Below, in pieces: positions 39,401-51,400 of a DNA stretch of 60,000 nucleotides. The first letter of the stretch is position 1. Every line of letters starts with the position of its first letter. Under the pieces are notes generated by a model that saw nothing but the letters and a program-made list of their open reading frames with translations, was not told the origin of the DNA and searched no databases. Source of the DNA: Bolinopsis microptera (taxonomy: Eukaryota; Ctenophora; Tentaculata; Lobata; Bolinopsidae); contig NC_087083.1 of the NCBI RefSeq assembly GCF_026151205.1, positions 7,296,460 to 7,356,459 on the forward strand, in the 5' to 3' direction. The translations under genes and the position numbers were made by a program.

Positions 39401-42400
39401 TCAAATGTTCTGATTGACAAGCGCAAATTTCAGATGAACTTGAACATGCTAGTAGTTGCCGTAGTAACATATTACATATATTTAAGTTGGCATGGTTACG
39501 GGTGCCGACGTTAATGTTAATGTTACTAAGATGACATTTTCAATTCTCTGGGGAATAGGAAGGAATACTGCACCTGAGTATGAAGTTGTACCGGAGTGCT
39601 TTTTATATCTCTCAGAAGTCTTCTAGAATATTCTAGAATATTCTATAGTAATATTCTAGAATGTTCTAGTATAATACAAGTAGAGTTACACTTTGAAGTT
39701 TCTAAATCAGGTTTAATAATTTACTCTTTTTGTTAGCTGTCAGTTCAGTTAATCGCCAATTCTTGGTTTTTTGTATTGTTATAGCTCGATGTAAAGAGTG
39801 TCATTCAAGCTTTCAATATAATTATAACCAATTAATTATCTGCTCATTAAAGAACTAAAACTATAAACTGTAATGATGTCATTGTAGCGCACATCTTCAG
39901 TCTATTATCTTTACACGGCAAAGGTAACAAAAGAATATTACACTATAACTTTAATTATTAGTTTATAACAATGAGCAATTTACAGAACATTTAGTAAAAA
40001 CTCTTGTTTTCCTACTTCAAAGGCTCTGTACATAACGTAACCAGATGGTAACCTCTTTTGTATTGCATTTTTCCGCTGAAAAGTAGAAACACACTGAGTT
40101 TCACTGAGTTTCTCACCATATTTGGAGAGAAACTAATTAGATGTATAAAACTCAATACATTCTGTATTTCACAAGCACTGCTCGTGCACTACTTAGTGTG
40201 TAATATTACGTAAGGTCTTATTACGGTGTGTAGAGACCTGATGAGGGGCGGGGACTCTGATCACTACAGAGACTACACCTTACTACACCTTGCTACACCT
40301 TGCTACACCTTACTATACCTCACTACACCTTACTACACCTTACTACACCTTACTAACATCACTACAAAGACTACACCTTACTACACCTCACTACACATCA
40401 CTACAGAGACTTCACCTTACTACACCTTACTACATCTAGCTCAATTAGCACTCAAATCTCTTCATCACAATACACATGTGACGTAGACATGTGACGTACT
40501 ATTTTATGATTCAGTCATTTTTCTATCAAATTCTGATCTTATTGGTCAAATTGTATTTTTCGTGTAAAGGCAGTTACAATGTTAGTTGTTTCATTTATAA
40601 ATCTCAAAGGAAAATATGCCCCCCGGTGAGAATGTAACAAGCGTTGGTTAAAGGCTTCAAGCGTTGAGTACGCTGAGAAAACGAGGGTTCTTACAACAAA
40701 GCTTGTCACAATAATATATTACAACAAAGGGCAAGCTTGTCACAATAATTACAGTGTTAGGACCAAGGAACCGCCTAGACACAGAGTGGGGAGGCAGTTT
40801 TACGTGCTTTGTACTCTAGTAGCAGGGCAACAACTACTACTAGAGCAGCGGGATGTAGCAGATCTGATAGTCAGTTCCTTGCTACACATCACTACAGAGA
40901 CTACACCTCTCTACACCTTGCTACACCTCACTACACCTTACTACACCTCACTACACCTCACTATACCTTGCTACACCTTGCTACACCTCACTATACCTCA
41001 TTATACCTTGCTACACCTCACTACACATCACTACACCTTACTACACCTTACTACACCTTACTACACCTCACTACACCTTGCTACACCTCACTACACCTTC
41101 CTTTGCAGTGGGATGTAGCAGATCTGATAGTCAGTTTTGGTAAGATACTGCCATGGGTAAGATGTTAAAGTAACGATGTTAAAGTATAACAATGTTTAAT
41201 TTCCATAATAATATCTCGGAGGTAATTCTGCAGTCATCTGAGTTAAACAAAGGTCTAAATGTTACAGACCGTGAGAAAGATGACACAAAGGATTAGCCTA
41301 ACAATGGACCTGTTACAATAGTGAGACTCTGAAAACAGGAGGTGGCGGAGTTTTATTCTGGAGACCTATCACTTTGCCTCCCCCTCCCCCGGCTCTCCAC
41401 CCCTCCCCCGGCTCTCCTCCCCTCCTTCCCCCTCTAACACCGTACCGGGAACGCATTTTATAATGTATCAATCGAAGCTACATATCTGGGCTGATGTTGT
41501 TTGAACCAGGTAACCGGAGGACAGGAGGACTATATTAATTAGGGCACCACCTGCCGTCCACAAGACACTTCACCTGCCATCACACACTGGGGCACCACCT
41601 GCCGTCTTCAAGACACTTCACCTGCCATCACACACTGACACATGTTATCTAATTTTAGTGTAGAATGACACCCTGTTACCATGGCAACAAATGACTCTTA
41701 TTAAACTACTGATTGGATGACCTGATGAAGGCATGATGTCAACTAGGGGATGTTGAGTGTGTGTAGTGTTAGATGTTGAGTGTGTTGACAAACAGAGGCA
41801 TTTCAGCGGGGGTATTATTATAGTCGCTAAGTGTGGGTACAAAGTGCCAAGTAGTGAGGAATCAGGCTGTGTTTTACAGAGTATAAAGGTGGAAAGTGTG
41901 AGTGTTTTACAGAGTATAAAGGTGGAAAGTGTGAGTGTTTTACAGAGTATAAAGGTGGGAAGTGTGAGTGTTTTACAGAGTATAAAGGTGGAAAGTGTGA
42001 GTGTTTTAAAGGGTATAAAGGTGGAAGTGTGAGTGTTTTACAGAGTATAAAGGTGGGAAGTGTGAGTGTTTTACAGAGTATAAAGGTGGAAGTGTGAGTG
42101 TTTTACAGAGTATAAAGGTGGAAGTGTGAGTGTTTTACAGAGTATAAAGGTGGAAAGTGTGAGTGTTTTACAGAGTATAAAGGTGGAAAGTGTGAGTGTT
42201 TTACAGAGTATAAAGGTGGGAAGTGTGAGTGTTTTACAGAGTATAAAGGTGGAAGTGTGAGTGTTTTACAGAGTATAAAGGTGGGAAGTGTGAGTGTTTT
42301 ACAGAGTATAAAGGTGGGAAGTGTGAGTGTTTTACAGAGTATAAAGGTGGGAAGTGTGAGTGTTTTACAGAGTATAAAGGTGGAAGTGTGAGTGTTTTAC

Positions 42401-45400
42401 AGAGTATAAAGGTGGAAGTGTGAGTGTTTTACAGAGTATAAAGGTGGAAGTGTGAGTGTTTTACAGAGTATAAAGGTGGGAAGTGTGAGTGTTTTACAGA
42501 GTATAAAGGTGGAAAGTGTGAGTGTTTTACAGAGTATAAAGGTGGGAAGTGTGAGTGTTTTACAGAGTATAAAGGTGGGAAGTGTGAGTGTTTTACAGAG
42601 TATAAAGGTGGAAAGTGTGAGTGTTTTACAGAGTATAAAGGTGGAAAGTGTGAGTGTTTTAAAGGGTATAAAGGTGGGAAGTGTGAGTGTTTTACAGAGT
42701 ATAAAGGTGGAAAGTGTGAGTGTTTTACAGAGTATAAAGGTGGAAGTGTGAGTGTTTTACAGAGTATAAAGGTGGGAAGTGTGAGTGTTTTACAGAGTAT
42801 AAAGGTGGGAAGTGTGAGTGTTTTACAGAGTATAAAGGTGGGAAGTGTGAGTGTTTTACAGAGTATAAAGGTGGGAAGTGTGAGTGTTTTACAGAGTATA
42901 AAGGTGGGAAGTGTGAGTGTTTTACAGAGTATAAAGGTGGGAAGTGTGAGTGTTTTACAGAGTATAAAGGTGGAAGTGTGAGTGTTTTACAGAGTATAAA
43001 GGTGGAAAGTGTGAGTGTTTTACAGAGTATAAAGGTGGAAAGTGTGAGTGTTTTACAGAGTATAAAGGTGGGAAGTGTGAGTGTTTTAAAGGGTATAAAG
43101 GTGGGAAGTGTGAGTGTTTTACAGAGTATAAAGGTGGAAAGTGTGAGTGTTTTACAGAGTATAAAGGTGGGAAGTGTGAGTGTTTTACAGAGTATAAAGG
43201 TGGAAAGTGTGAGTGTTTTAAAGAGTATAAAGGTGGAAAGTGTGAGTGTTTTACAGAGTATAAAGGTGGAAAGTGTGAGTGTTTTAAAGGGTATAAAGGT
43301 GGGAAGTGTGAGTGTTTTACAGAGTATAAAGGTGGGAAGTGTGAGTGTTTTACAGAGTATAAAGGTGGAAAGTGTGAGTGTTTTACATAGTATAAAGGTG
43401 GGAAGTGTGAGTGTTTTACAGAGTATAAAGGTGGGAAGTGTGAGTGTTTTACAGAGTATAAAGGTGGGAAGTGTGAGTGTTTTAAAGGGTATAAAGGTGG
43501 GAAGTGTGAGTGTTTTACAGAGTATAAAGGTGGGAAGTGTGAGTGTTTTACAGAGTATAAAGGTGGGAAGTGTGAGTGTTTTACAGAGTATAAAGGTGGG
43601 AAGTGTGAGTGTTTTACAGAGTATAAAGGTGGGAAGTGTGAGTGTTTTACAGGGAACAGTATTTTGGAGTGGTTGTTAGAGTAATTGTTATTGTTAGAGT
43701 GACGATTAACCCGTGTGAACTGGGGGCGTAAAGGAGGTAAGCTGTAAGGTATCAGGCTTAGTTTGACGGGGTAGGCAGTGTGAATGTGTTAGTTTTACAG
43801 GAAAACAAGTAGGATTCTAGTCAAGCAGCCAGGGAGAACCACCACGTACGTTGCCATGGTTACCAGGGAGAACCACCGTACGTTGCCATGGTTACCAGGG
43901 AGAACCACCGTACGTTGCCTTGGTTACCAGGGAGAACCACCGTACGGTGCCGTGGTTACCAGGGAGAACCACCGTACGTTCCCATGGTTACCAGGGAGAA
44001 CCACCGTACGTTGCCATGGTTACCAGGGAGAACCACCGTACGTTCCCATGGTTACCATGAAGAACCACCGAACGTTGTCATGGTTACGAGGGAGAACCAC
44101 CGTACGATGCGAACCTTCTAAGCTCGTGAGAACTGAGCAGCAGTGTTGTTAGTAGAAGTTGGGCGGTCTCGTTATCAATGAAAATGACACCTTTTCTCCC
44201 CGTTTTTTCTGTTTTATTCTATGGTGTTGATCTGATCTATGTTAGTGAGTGTGTTTAAATACTAAAATAAAGGTTGCTTTACCAAAAACAACACGATTTG
44301 TAGAACCAGCCAAGAATAATTCCCGTAAAATTAAGTTCCTGAAAACGTCATCCTAAACTGTGAAAATGTCGTTGATATCAGTAACACCTAAAAATTCCTG
44401 GAATAATTGAAACAGAGCCAAAGCGATGGTGCCAAGTTGTAATAATAAGGTATCAACCCTTGTGACGGTGTGGGAGGTGTGAGTATTTTACGGAAAAACA
44501 GGAAAACATTAAAGATTGTTCTCAATGAAACCAGTGTGGCCTGCTTTCTTCTCCCTACCCTTTCAATATACCCGGTAGCTACTTTTCCAACTGTGCTAGA
44601 ATATTTATTTCTAATCTAATCCCCAAACTTCATCTTAAAGAAAGCCTAGATCAAGTTTAGTATTTAAAATTTTACATGAAAACTTGTAAAAACGTTGCTA
44701 ATATCAGTCACACTTAACGTATTCCCTAAATATTTGAAACTGAGCCAAAGTTGAGCACTATCTTGATTCTCTTACTAATAACCGGTCACAATAATAGCAG
44801 TGAGTGGCATGTTATGTTACAGAAGGACAATGATCTAGGAACCATCACAGCTAAATCGGGTATTCTGTTCAGAGGTAACACACTAACACAAGCATGTACC
44901 TCATCAGGAACACTGGTAGCATAATGACACGGTGTTAGACTAACACTGTTAGTACCACAGAGCATGGTGTTAGACTAACACTGTTAGAGCATGGTGTTAG
45001 ACTAACACTGTTAGTACCACAGAGCATGGTGTTAGACTAACACTGTTAGTACCACAGAGCACGGTGTTAGACTAACACTGTTAGTACCACAGAGCACGGT
45101 GTTAGACTAACACTGTTAGTACCACAGAGCACGGTGTTAGACTAACACTGTTAGTACCACAGAGCACGGTGTTAGACTAACACTGTTAGTACCACAGAGC
45201 ACGGTGTTAGACTAACACTGTTAGTACCACAGAGCACGGTGTTAGACTAACACTGTTAGTACCACAGAGCACGGTGTTAGACTAACACTGTTAGTACCAC
45301 AGAGCACGGTGTTAGACTAACACTGTTAGTACCACAGAGCATGGTGTTAGACTAACACTGTTAGTACCACAGAGCACGGTGTTAGACTAACACTGTTAGT

Positions 45401-48400
45401 ACCACAGAGCACGGTGTTAGACTAACACTGTTAGTACCACAGAGCACGGTGTTAGACTAACACTGTTAGTACCACAGAGCACGGTGTTAGACTAACACTG
45501 TTAGTACCACAGAGCACGGTGTTAGACTAACACTGTTAGTACCACAGAGCATGGTGTTAGACTAACACTGTTAGTAACACAGAGCATGGTGTTAGACTAA
45601 CACTGTTAGTACCACAGAGCATGGTGTTAGACTAACACTGTTAGTACCACAGAGCACGGTGTTAGACTAACACTGTTAGTACCACAGAGCACGGTGTTAG
45701 ACTAACACTGTTAGTACCACAGAGCACGGTGTTAGACTAACACTGTTAGTACCACAGAGCACGGTGTTAGACTAACACTGTTAGTACCACAGAGCACGGT
45801 GTTAGACTAACACTGTTAGTACCACAGAGCACGGTGTTAGACTAACACTGTTAGTACCACAGAGCATGGTGTTAGACTAACACTGTTAGTACCACAGAGC
45901 ACGGTGTTAGACTAACACTGTTAGTACCACAGAGCATGGTGTTAGACTAACACTGTTAGTACCACAGAGCACGGTGTTAGACTAACACTGTTAGTACCAC
46001 AGAGCATGGTGTTAGACTAACACTGTTAGTACCACAGAGCACGGTGTTAGACTAACACTGTTAGTACCACAGAGCACGGTGTTAGACTAACACTGTTAGT
46101 ACCACAGAGCATGGTGTTAGACTAACACTGTTAGTACCACAGAGCACGGTGTTAGACTAACACTGTTAGTACCACAGAGCACGGTGTTAGACTAACACTG
46201 TTAGTACCACAGAGCATGGTGTTAGACTAACACTGTTAGTACCACAGAGCACGGTGTTATACTAACACTGTTAGTACCACAGAGCATGGTGTTAGACTAA
46301 CACTGTTAGTACCACAGAGCATGGTGTTAGACTAAAACTGTTAGTACCACAGAGCACGGTGTTAGACTAAAACTGTTAGTACCACAGAGCACGGTGTTAG
46401 ACTAACACTGTTAGTACCACAGAGCACGGTGTTAGACTAACACTGTTAGTACCACAGAGCACGGTGTTAGACTAACACTGTTAGTACCACAGAGCACGGT
46501 GTTAGACTAACACTGTTAGTACCACAGAGCACGGTGTTAGACTAACACTGTTAGTACCACAGAGCACGGTGTTAGACTAACACTGTTAGTACCACAGAGC
46601 ATGGTGTTAGACTAACACTGTTAGTACCACAGAGCACGGTGTTAGACTAACACTGTTAGTACCACAGAGCATGGTGTTAGACTAATTGGAACAATTGCAA
46701 ATTGTTGCAATTGTTGACTTGTACCTGAACTGTTATAATCCAACCGTACAGGGCGTACATTCCCAACCTAAAAACCACCCAAAACTGTACGTTCTAGAAG
46801 TTTCATCAGAGCAACTCAGCTCACACACGTACAGTTAGCCACTATATTCATTGCATTGCGTGGGCGTACAACCACATGTAAGAACACGTTTATAAATACA
46901 GAACACCCTCCATTTACCGTGAAGTTGAATAATGGGTAATAATGGGTAATAATTCGGTAATAATTCGGTAATAATGGGTAATAATGTTCTCGTAGTGTAA
47001 ACTGATGTAATTCTTGGTTGACCAGGCCTATTTCCAGGAGGTCTACTGCACAATACAGACAGTGTTACACCTTTTTATATATCAGCTTATAGACCTCAGC
47101 AAGGTGTTATATACAGTCTACAGTGTAGACTGTAGTCTATAGTGTAGACTCTACACTATCTTCTGTCATATCTGGTAAATGGAGATGAGAGAAACTGTAC
47201 TCTATATAAACTGAACCGTCTTCAAACTTAACTTCCGCTATGTTTCACGGTTAATTGTGGTGAGTAAAGGTGGTTTTGGGGAATTAGAGCGAGAACTAAG
47301 GTTTTTAAATAAAAGGAAGAGACCTGTGCACTGTTACACATGTCAAACCGCACTGTTACGGGAGAAAAAGCTACCTGTCAAAACATATTATCTTTTTCAT
47401 ACCCGAACCAAACCAAAACAAGTAAGCCGGAAACCGAACCGGATTTCCAGTCGATTCTTTCTCCCTTGAAGACGTTGTGATGCAGTGACACTACAATCTA
47501 CATGTGTAGTTCAGCGGAATGTGCACCACACTACTTAGTACTTGTTAACTTCACCACTAATTGTTATAAAGTCTGCCACTAAACTTGATTTCACCACCAA
47601 AGTGAGTTGCACTATAATACATTGAGCTGACCTGTGCAGCAACTTCCACACTTTATGCAGTTGGAGGACCAGGGGCTTCTGGATACAAATCATAGGATAA
47701 GGTTCAGATGTAGGTATTAATCATCATTAGCTACAATATTATCTGTACTGTAGTGTACAGTAATGTGCACCACACAGTCGTTGTAAAAGAATCTCAGTCC
47801 CCCCCCCCCCCCCCACGTCTCAGTACAATGCTAGTATTCTGTGCACCACACTACACAAGTACACTATCTATAGTGTTTACTTCACAAGTTTACTTCACAA
47901 CTATAGTTGTGAAGTAAACTGGACCACCACACTGAATAGCTACACTGAAAGGAGCTCCGCACTGTCTTGTAACACGTATTTAAAGTGTGTGCCGCCCCCC
48001 ACACGCAGTGTGACACGTGATGGCTGATGCCCATATAAGGGCATAGTGTTGTGAAGAGAGTAGTGTGGTGTGGAAACAACTCATTATTCCTAATATGGTC
48101 ATAATTTCACAATTCTTTCCACGTGGTGTTACTGGTGTTGATCATATTGGAGTTCCTCATCACGGACACCATCAAGCTTGTAACACTGTTCTCTTATAAC
48201 ACTGTAACATTATTACAACCCTACAATCTACATGTCAAAGGGCCTTATAGTCATGGTGTGAAGCAACATCTCGGATATTTATGGGTATCATTTATTTCTG
48301 AGTCATTAGAAATATCAACAATATTCAGCTCTATTCTAGTGTGGTGAATAGGGACAGACTAAAAGGAGTAACATGTGATATTCAGGCTGGAGATACATTG

Positions 48401-51400
48401 CTTTTAATAATAGATCTAGCACTTTGTAACTGTGATTATATTAGCTGTGGTAACTTGCTAGTTCTAAAGTTGGTAACGGGTTTCCTAATTACCTAATAAT
48501 TACCTAATTTTTCTCGCTGAACAAGGCAACTTTTCTTAGCTCAGAATCAAAACTTAATTTGCGTCTAAACTTGTCCAAGGAAAACGTTGGCGTTGTTTAT
48601 TGTGGCTGCAAGATTATTCGTGGTTAGATTACGTCTTCTACTAAATATTTGCGGCTCTATTTTAAGTTTGAAGTAATCTATTTATAAGTTTTGAGTAATT
48701 AATAACTACCAGCTGTGGAGCTAAATATGCGTAATATAATTTGGCCTGACAATGTTAAGTTCATATCATCATACACTTTTAAACATTATAAGTTTATCAC
48801 ACAAAAAACCTATTAAGCACGTTGTAATGTAACCGAGCAGAGAATACACCAATAAATCGTGATTTCATATTTTATATTTCAGACGTAAAGTTGAACAACA
48901 ATTTCTTATAATTATCAATCTTCGCTCACAGGGGTTATTTTGATCCCTGGGATCATTTCAAATTAGATTATTTGTTATTTTGGAGAGCTGGCCCTGGCTA
49001 TGGTCCAATTTTGAACATTCCCCAAACTTCATTACCTGAAGTAGAGCTCACTGTGAGAAGCCTGATTTCTATTTCTACAGCAAAACAATCATCAACTTAA
49101 GTATTTCATGCTCTAAAAAGTAACAACAGTTGCAATCTTTTATATATGCAGCCCAGTAAAATTTCAGTCGAATAAACTAAATATAGTTACATATTATTTA
49201 CGGCAAAATGTTCTTTATAAGTAAAGTAAATTGAGTAAGAATATTTACACCTTGTAATATCGTCTATTGTAGCAGACTCAGCACAAGTACTTGCAGTAAT
49301 TTTATACTTGTCGAATTGTAATTCAGAAGCAATGTACCATATGTAATACTACCTGCAGATATTGCAGTTTTCTTTAAAACTTACAACAGAAAAGTGATTA
49401 CAACAGCTACCTCTCAGAAAATGTGGCGCCAAAACGTTCTGAAACATCCTTCACATCACTTTACCAGGTTACCAGGTTACCAGGTTACCATATCACTAAT
49501 AGACCTGTAATCATGATTACCAGAACACTGATTCTCACACTTGACACTACAAATCACATGTAATGACAGTAATATATGACTACATAATATGACAGTAATA
49601 TCTAAAACGGAGTAGCTATTAAACGGAGTTATAGCTGCTAATGACTTGGTGAAGTTGATCAACTAGTTGAAGTGTGCAAGCCCAGTGCATTATTATATCC
49701 TGGTATACAATCAGCAAGTACTGCCTAACTTTGTTGTAATTAGCGAGTAAGTAATATTATAGTACAGATATAAATAGTAATAAACAAGTCATGTAATCAA
49801 GTATTTTATTACTTTATAAGGACCGTAGCTTTCTATTTCCCGTTGTGAGATAGTAGCTAAAAATTCAGAGCAAAGTACACAGTTTCCTAACTGTCAGCGC
49901 TAAATCAAGTAGTAGCAAAAATTGTCCAACTCCGCTATATTTAGCCAATAAGTTATAGTCAAAATTTATATTATAATTAAGACAGTTATTGCTTATATCA
50001 TTGTATGGTTTTAATATATCAATACTTCAGTGTTCGGCTTAAAGTTGCGGGAAAATTTCCAACAAATTTCAGTACTGTCAGCGCTAAATCAAAACATAGT
50101 TCCTAAGAGTTTCAACTCGGTAAAATAACCAGAATAACTAACAGTTATTTACTTCATTATCTTATATTAATATTACATTGTTCAGTACATGTTAACACAG
50201 CAGTCTAATCTATTATGTGGTAAAATAGTAGCCAGATAGTAAGTTGGGAGCAATTAAGATTTTTTGCAATTACTCTACTTTCTGGAATTTATACTTTCTG
50301 GAACAGAATAGTTCTTCGAGACAAATTTTAATTCATTTACAAAAATCACCACAACATATTAATTACTCTCAGCTCACAGCAACATACCATGATAGACAAT
50401 ACACTCTTAAACTAAACCATTAATCCTGACTCACTAAAATACTTGTAAAGGTTACAAGCAGCCTTCAAAAGTAATATACTACATGATTTATACCATTGCA
50501 CAAGTAATATCCTACATGATTTATAACATTGCACAGCCCTGGGGGCCAATTAACTGAATGGAACCACCGCCATTTAATCAAGATTGGATGAGTTCATGAT
50601 CATTATTTCATGTAAGGAGTAATATTGATATTGACATGTTACCTCAACGTTATTAAATGATATCGTCGGTGTTTGAACATGATAATTCACACATTGTATT
50701 GAAGTTTACTCATTATATTATGCGACACAACACTTAGATACTGTTATAATATGCTACATCACTTATAATTAACCAAGTACAGTGATACTTAGGCCGTAGG
50801 ATACGCTAGATATAAGAGGACAGAAGTTAGATTACCTAATCCCGAGGGTATTATCCTTATCAAGGTTCACGACATACTCATGGGATATGTGGGATATTTA
50901 ATTAACAGGAATCTCTGAATGAACAGAGGTATGTGGAGCATGTATCAGCGCAGCATATTCTTCAGAGATATGTAGGCTGAAGTGAAGTGGAGCTTCTTTG
51001 AAAATGTTTATTACATTGTTTTACATGGTTCACATCACTGGTTCAAACAATATATTGGTAATGTTTGCTAGAGTTAATTTTATAATACTGTTGAAAATTG
51101 GAATTTGTAATTTTTACTCACCATCCTGCTGTTGGGACACATCAATGACTCGCTGAAAACAGTCCAAGTAGTCGCTGTAGCTGGAACAGGTCATCTTCAG
51201 TCGATCATGTAGGACCACACTCTTCTTGTGGAGATCTACCCACATCGGCTGGCATTGCTGAAATATTTGGAAATTTGACAAACTTGAAGATCAAGATGGT
51301 ACTTAAGTGGGACCAATTGTAAATTTACTGTGATTTCCATATCAAATAGTAATAAATTGGTAACGTAACATTTATTCAAATTTATAAAAACAGTAAAACT

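Larger units (their letters stand above)
22794..51121 (-). other. MTSS intron 2 (about 28 kb, satellite-rich)
   Basis: Defined by the donor gtgagt at 51116-51121 and the acceptor tttcag at 22794-22799. It holds the tandem arrays, the hAT-like foldback element and the heat-shock-element run listed separately. Stretches between them (22800-24790, 25150-25420, 27390-27900, 29140-29640, 29910-31220, 31270-31985, 32120-33390, 33495-33990, 34080-36395, 36490-39610, 39670-40250, 41140-41540, 44115-44930 and 46690-51115) are mostly AT-rich. They hold only short direct repeats and scattered CACGTG sites. No nested gene was convincingly seen. Confidence 0.85.

Noticed and set aside
40226-41168. Tyr/Thr/Leu-rich frames (LLHLTTPYYT type)
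   Set aside because: They are translations of the CTACACCTTA array.
42978-43679. 233-codon open frame of repeating SVSVLQSIKV units
   Set aside because: It is the 33-bp minisatellite read in one frame. One-base-short units break the frame repeatedly on both sides and there is no start context or non-repeat domain.
44930-46686. CRISPR or tRNA-like hairpin array
   Set aside because: Units are head-to-tail with no spacers, and the hairpin is too short for a tRNA.
47257-47469. 70-codon basic frame starting MVSKGGFGELE
   Set aside because: It looks protein-like at first but has no domain and lies in the MTSS intron; length and composition are compatible with chance.
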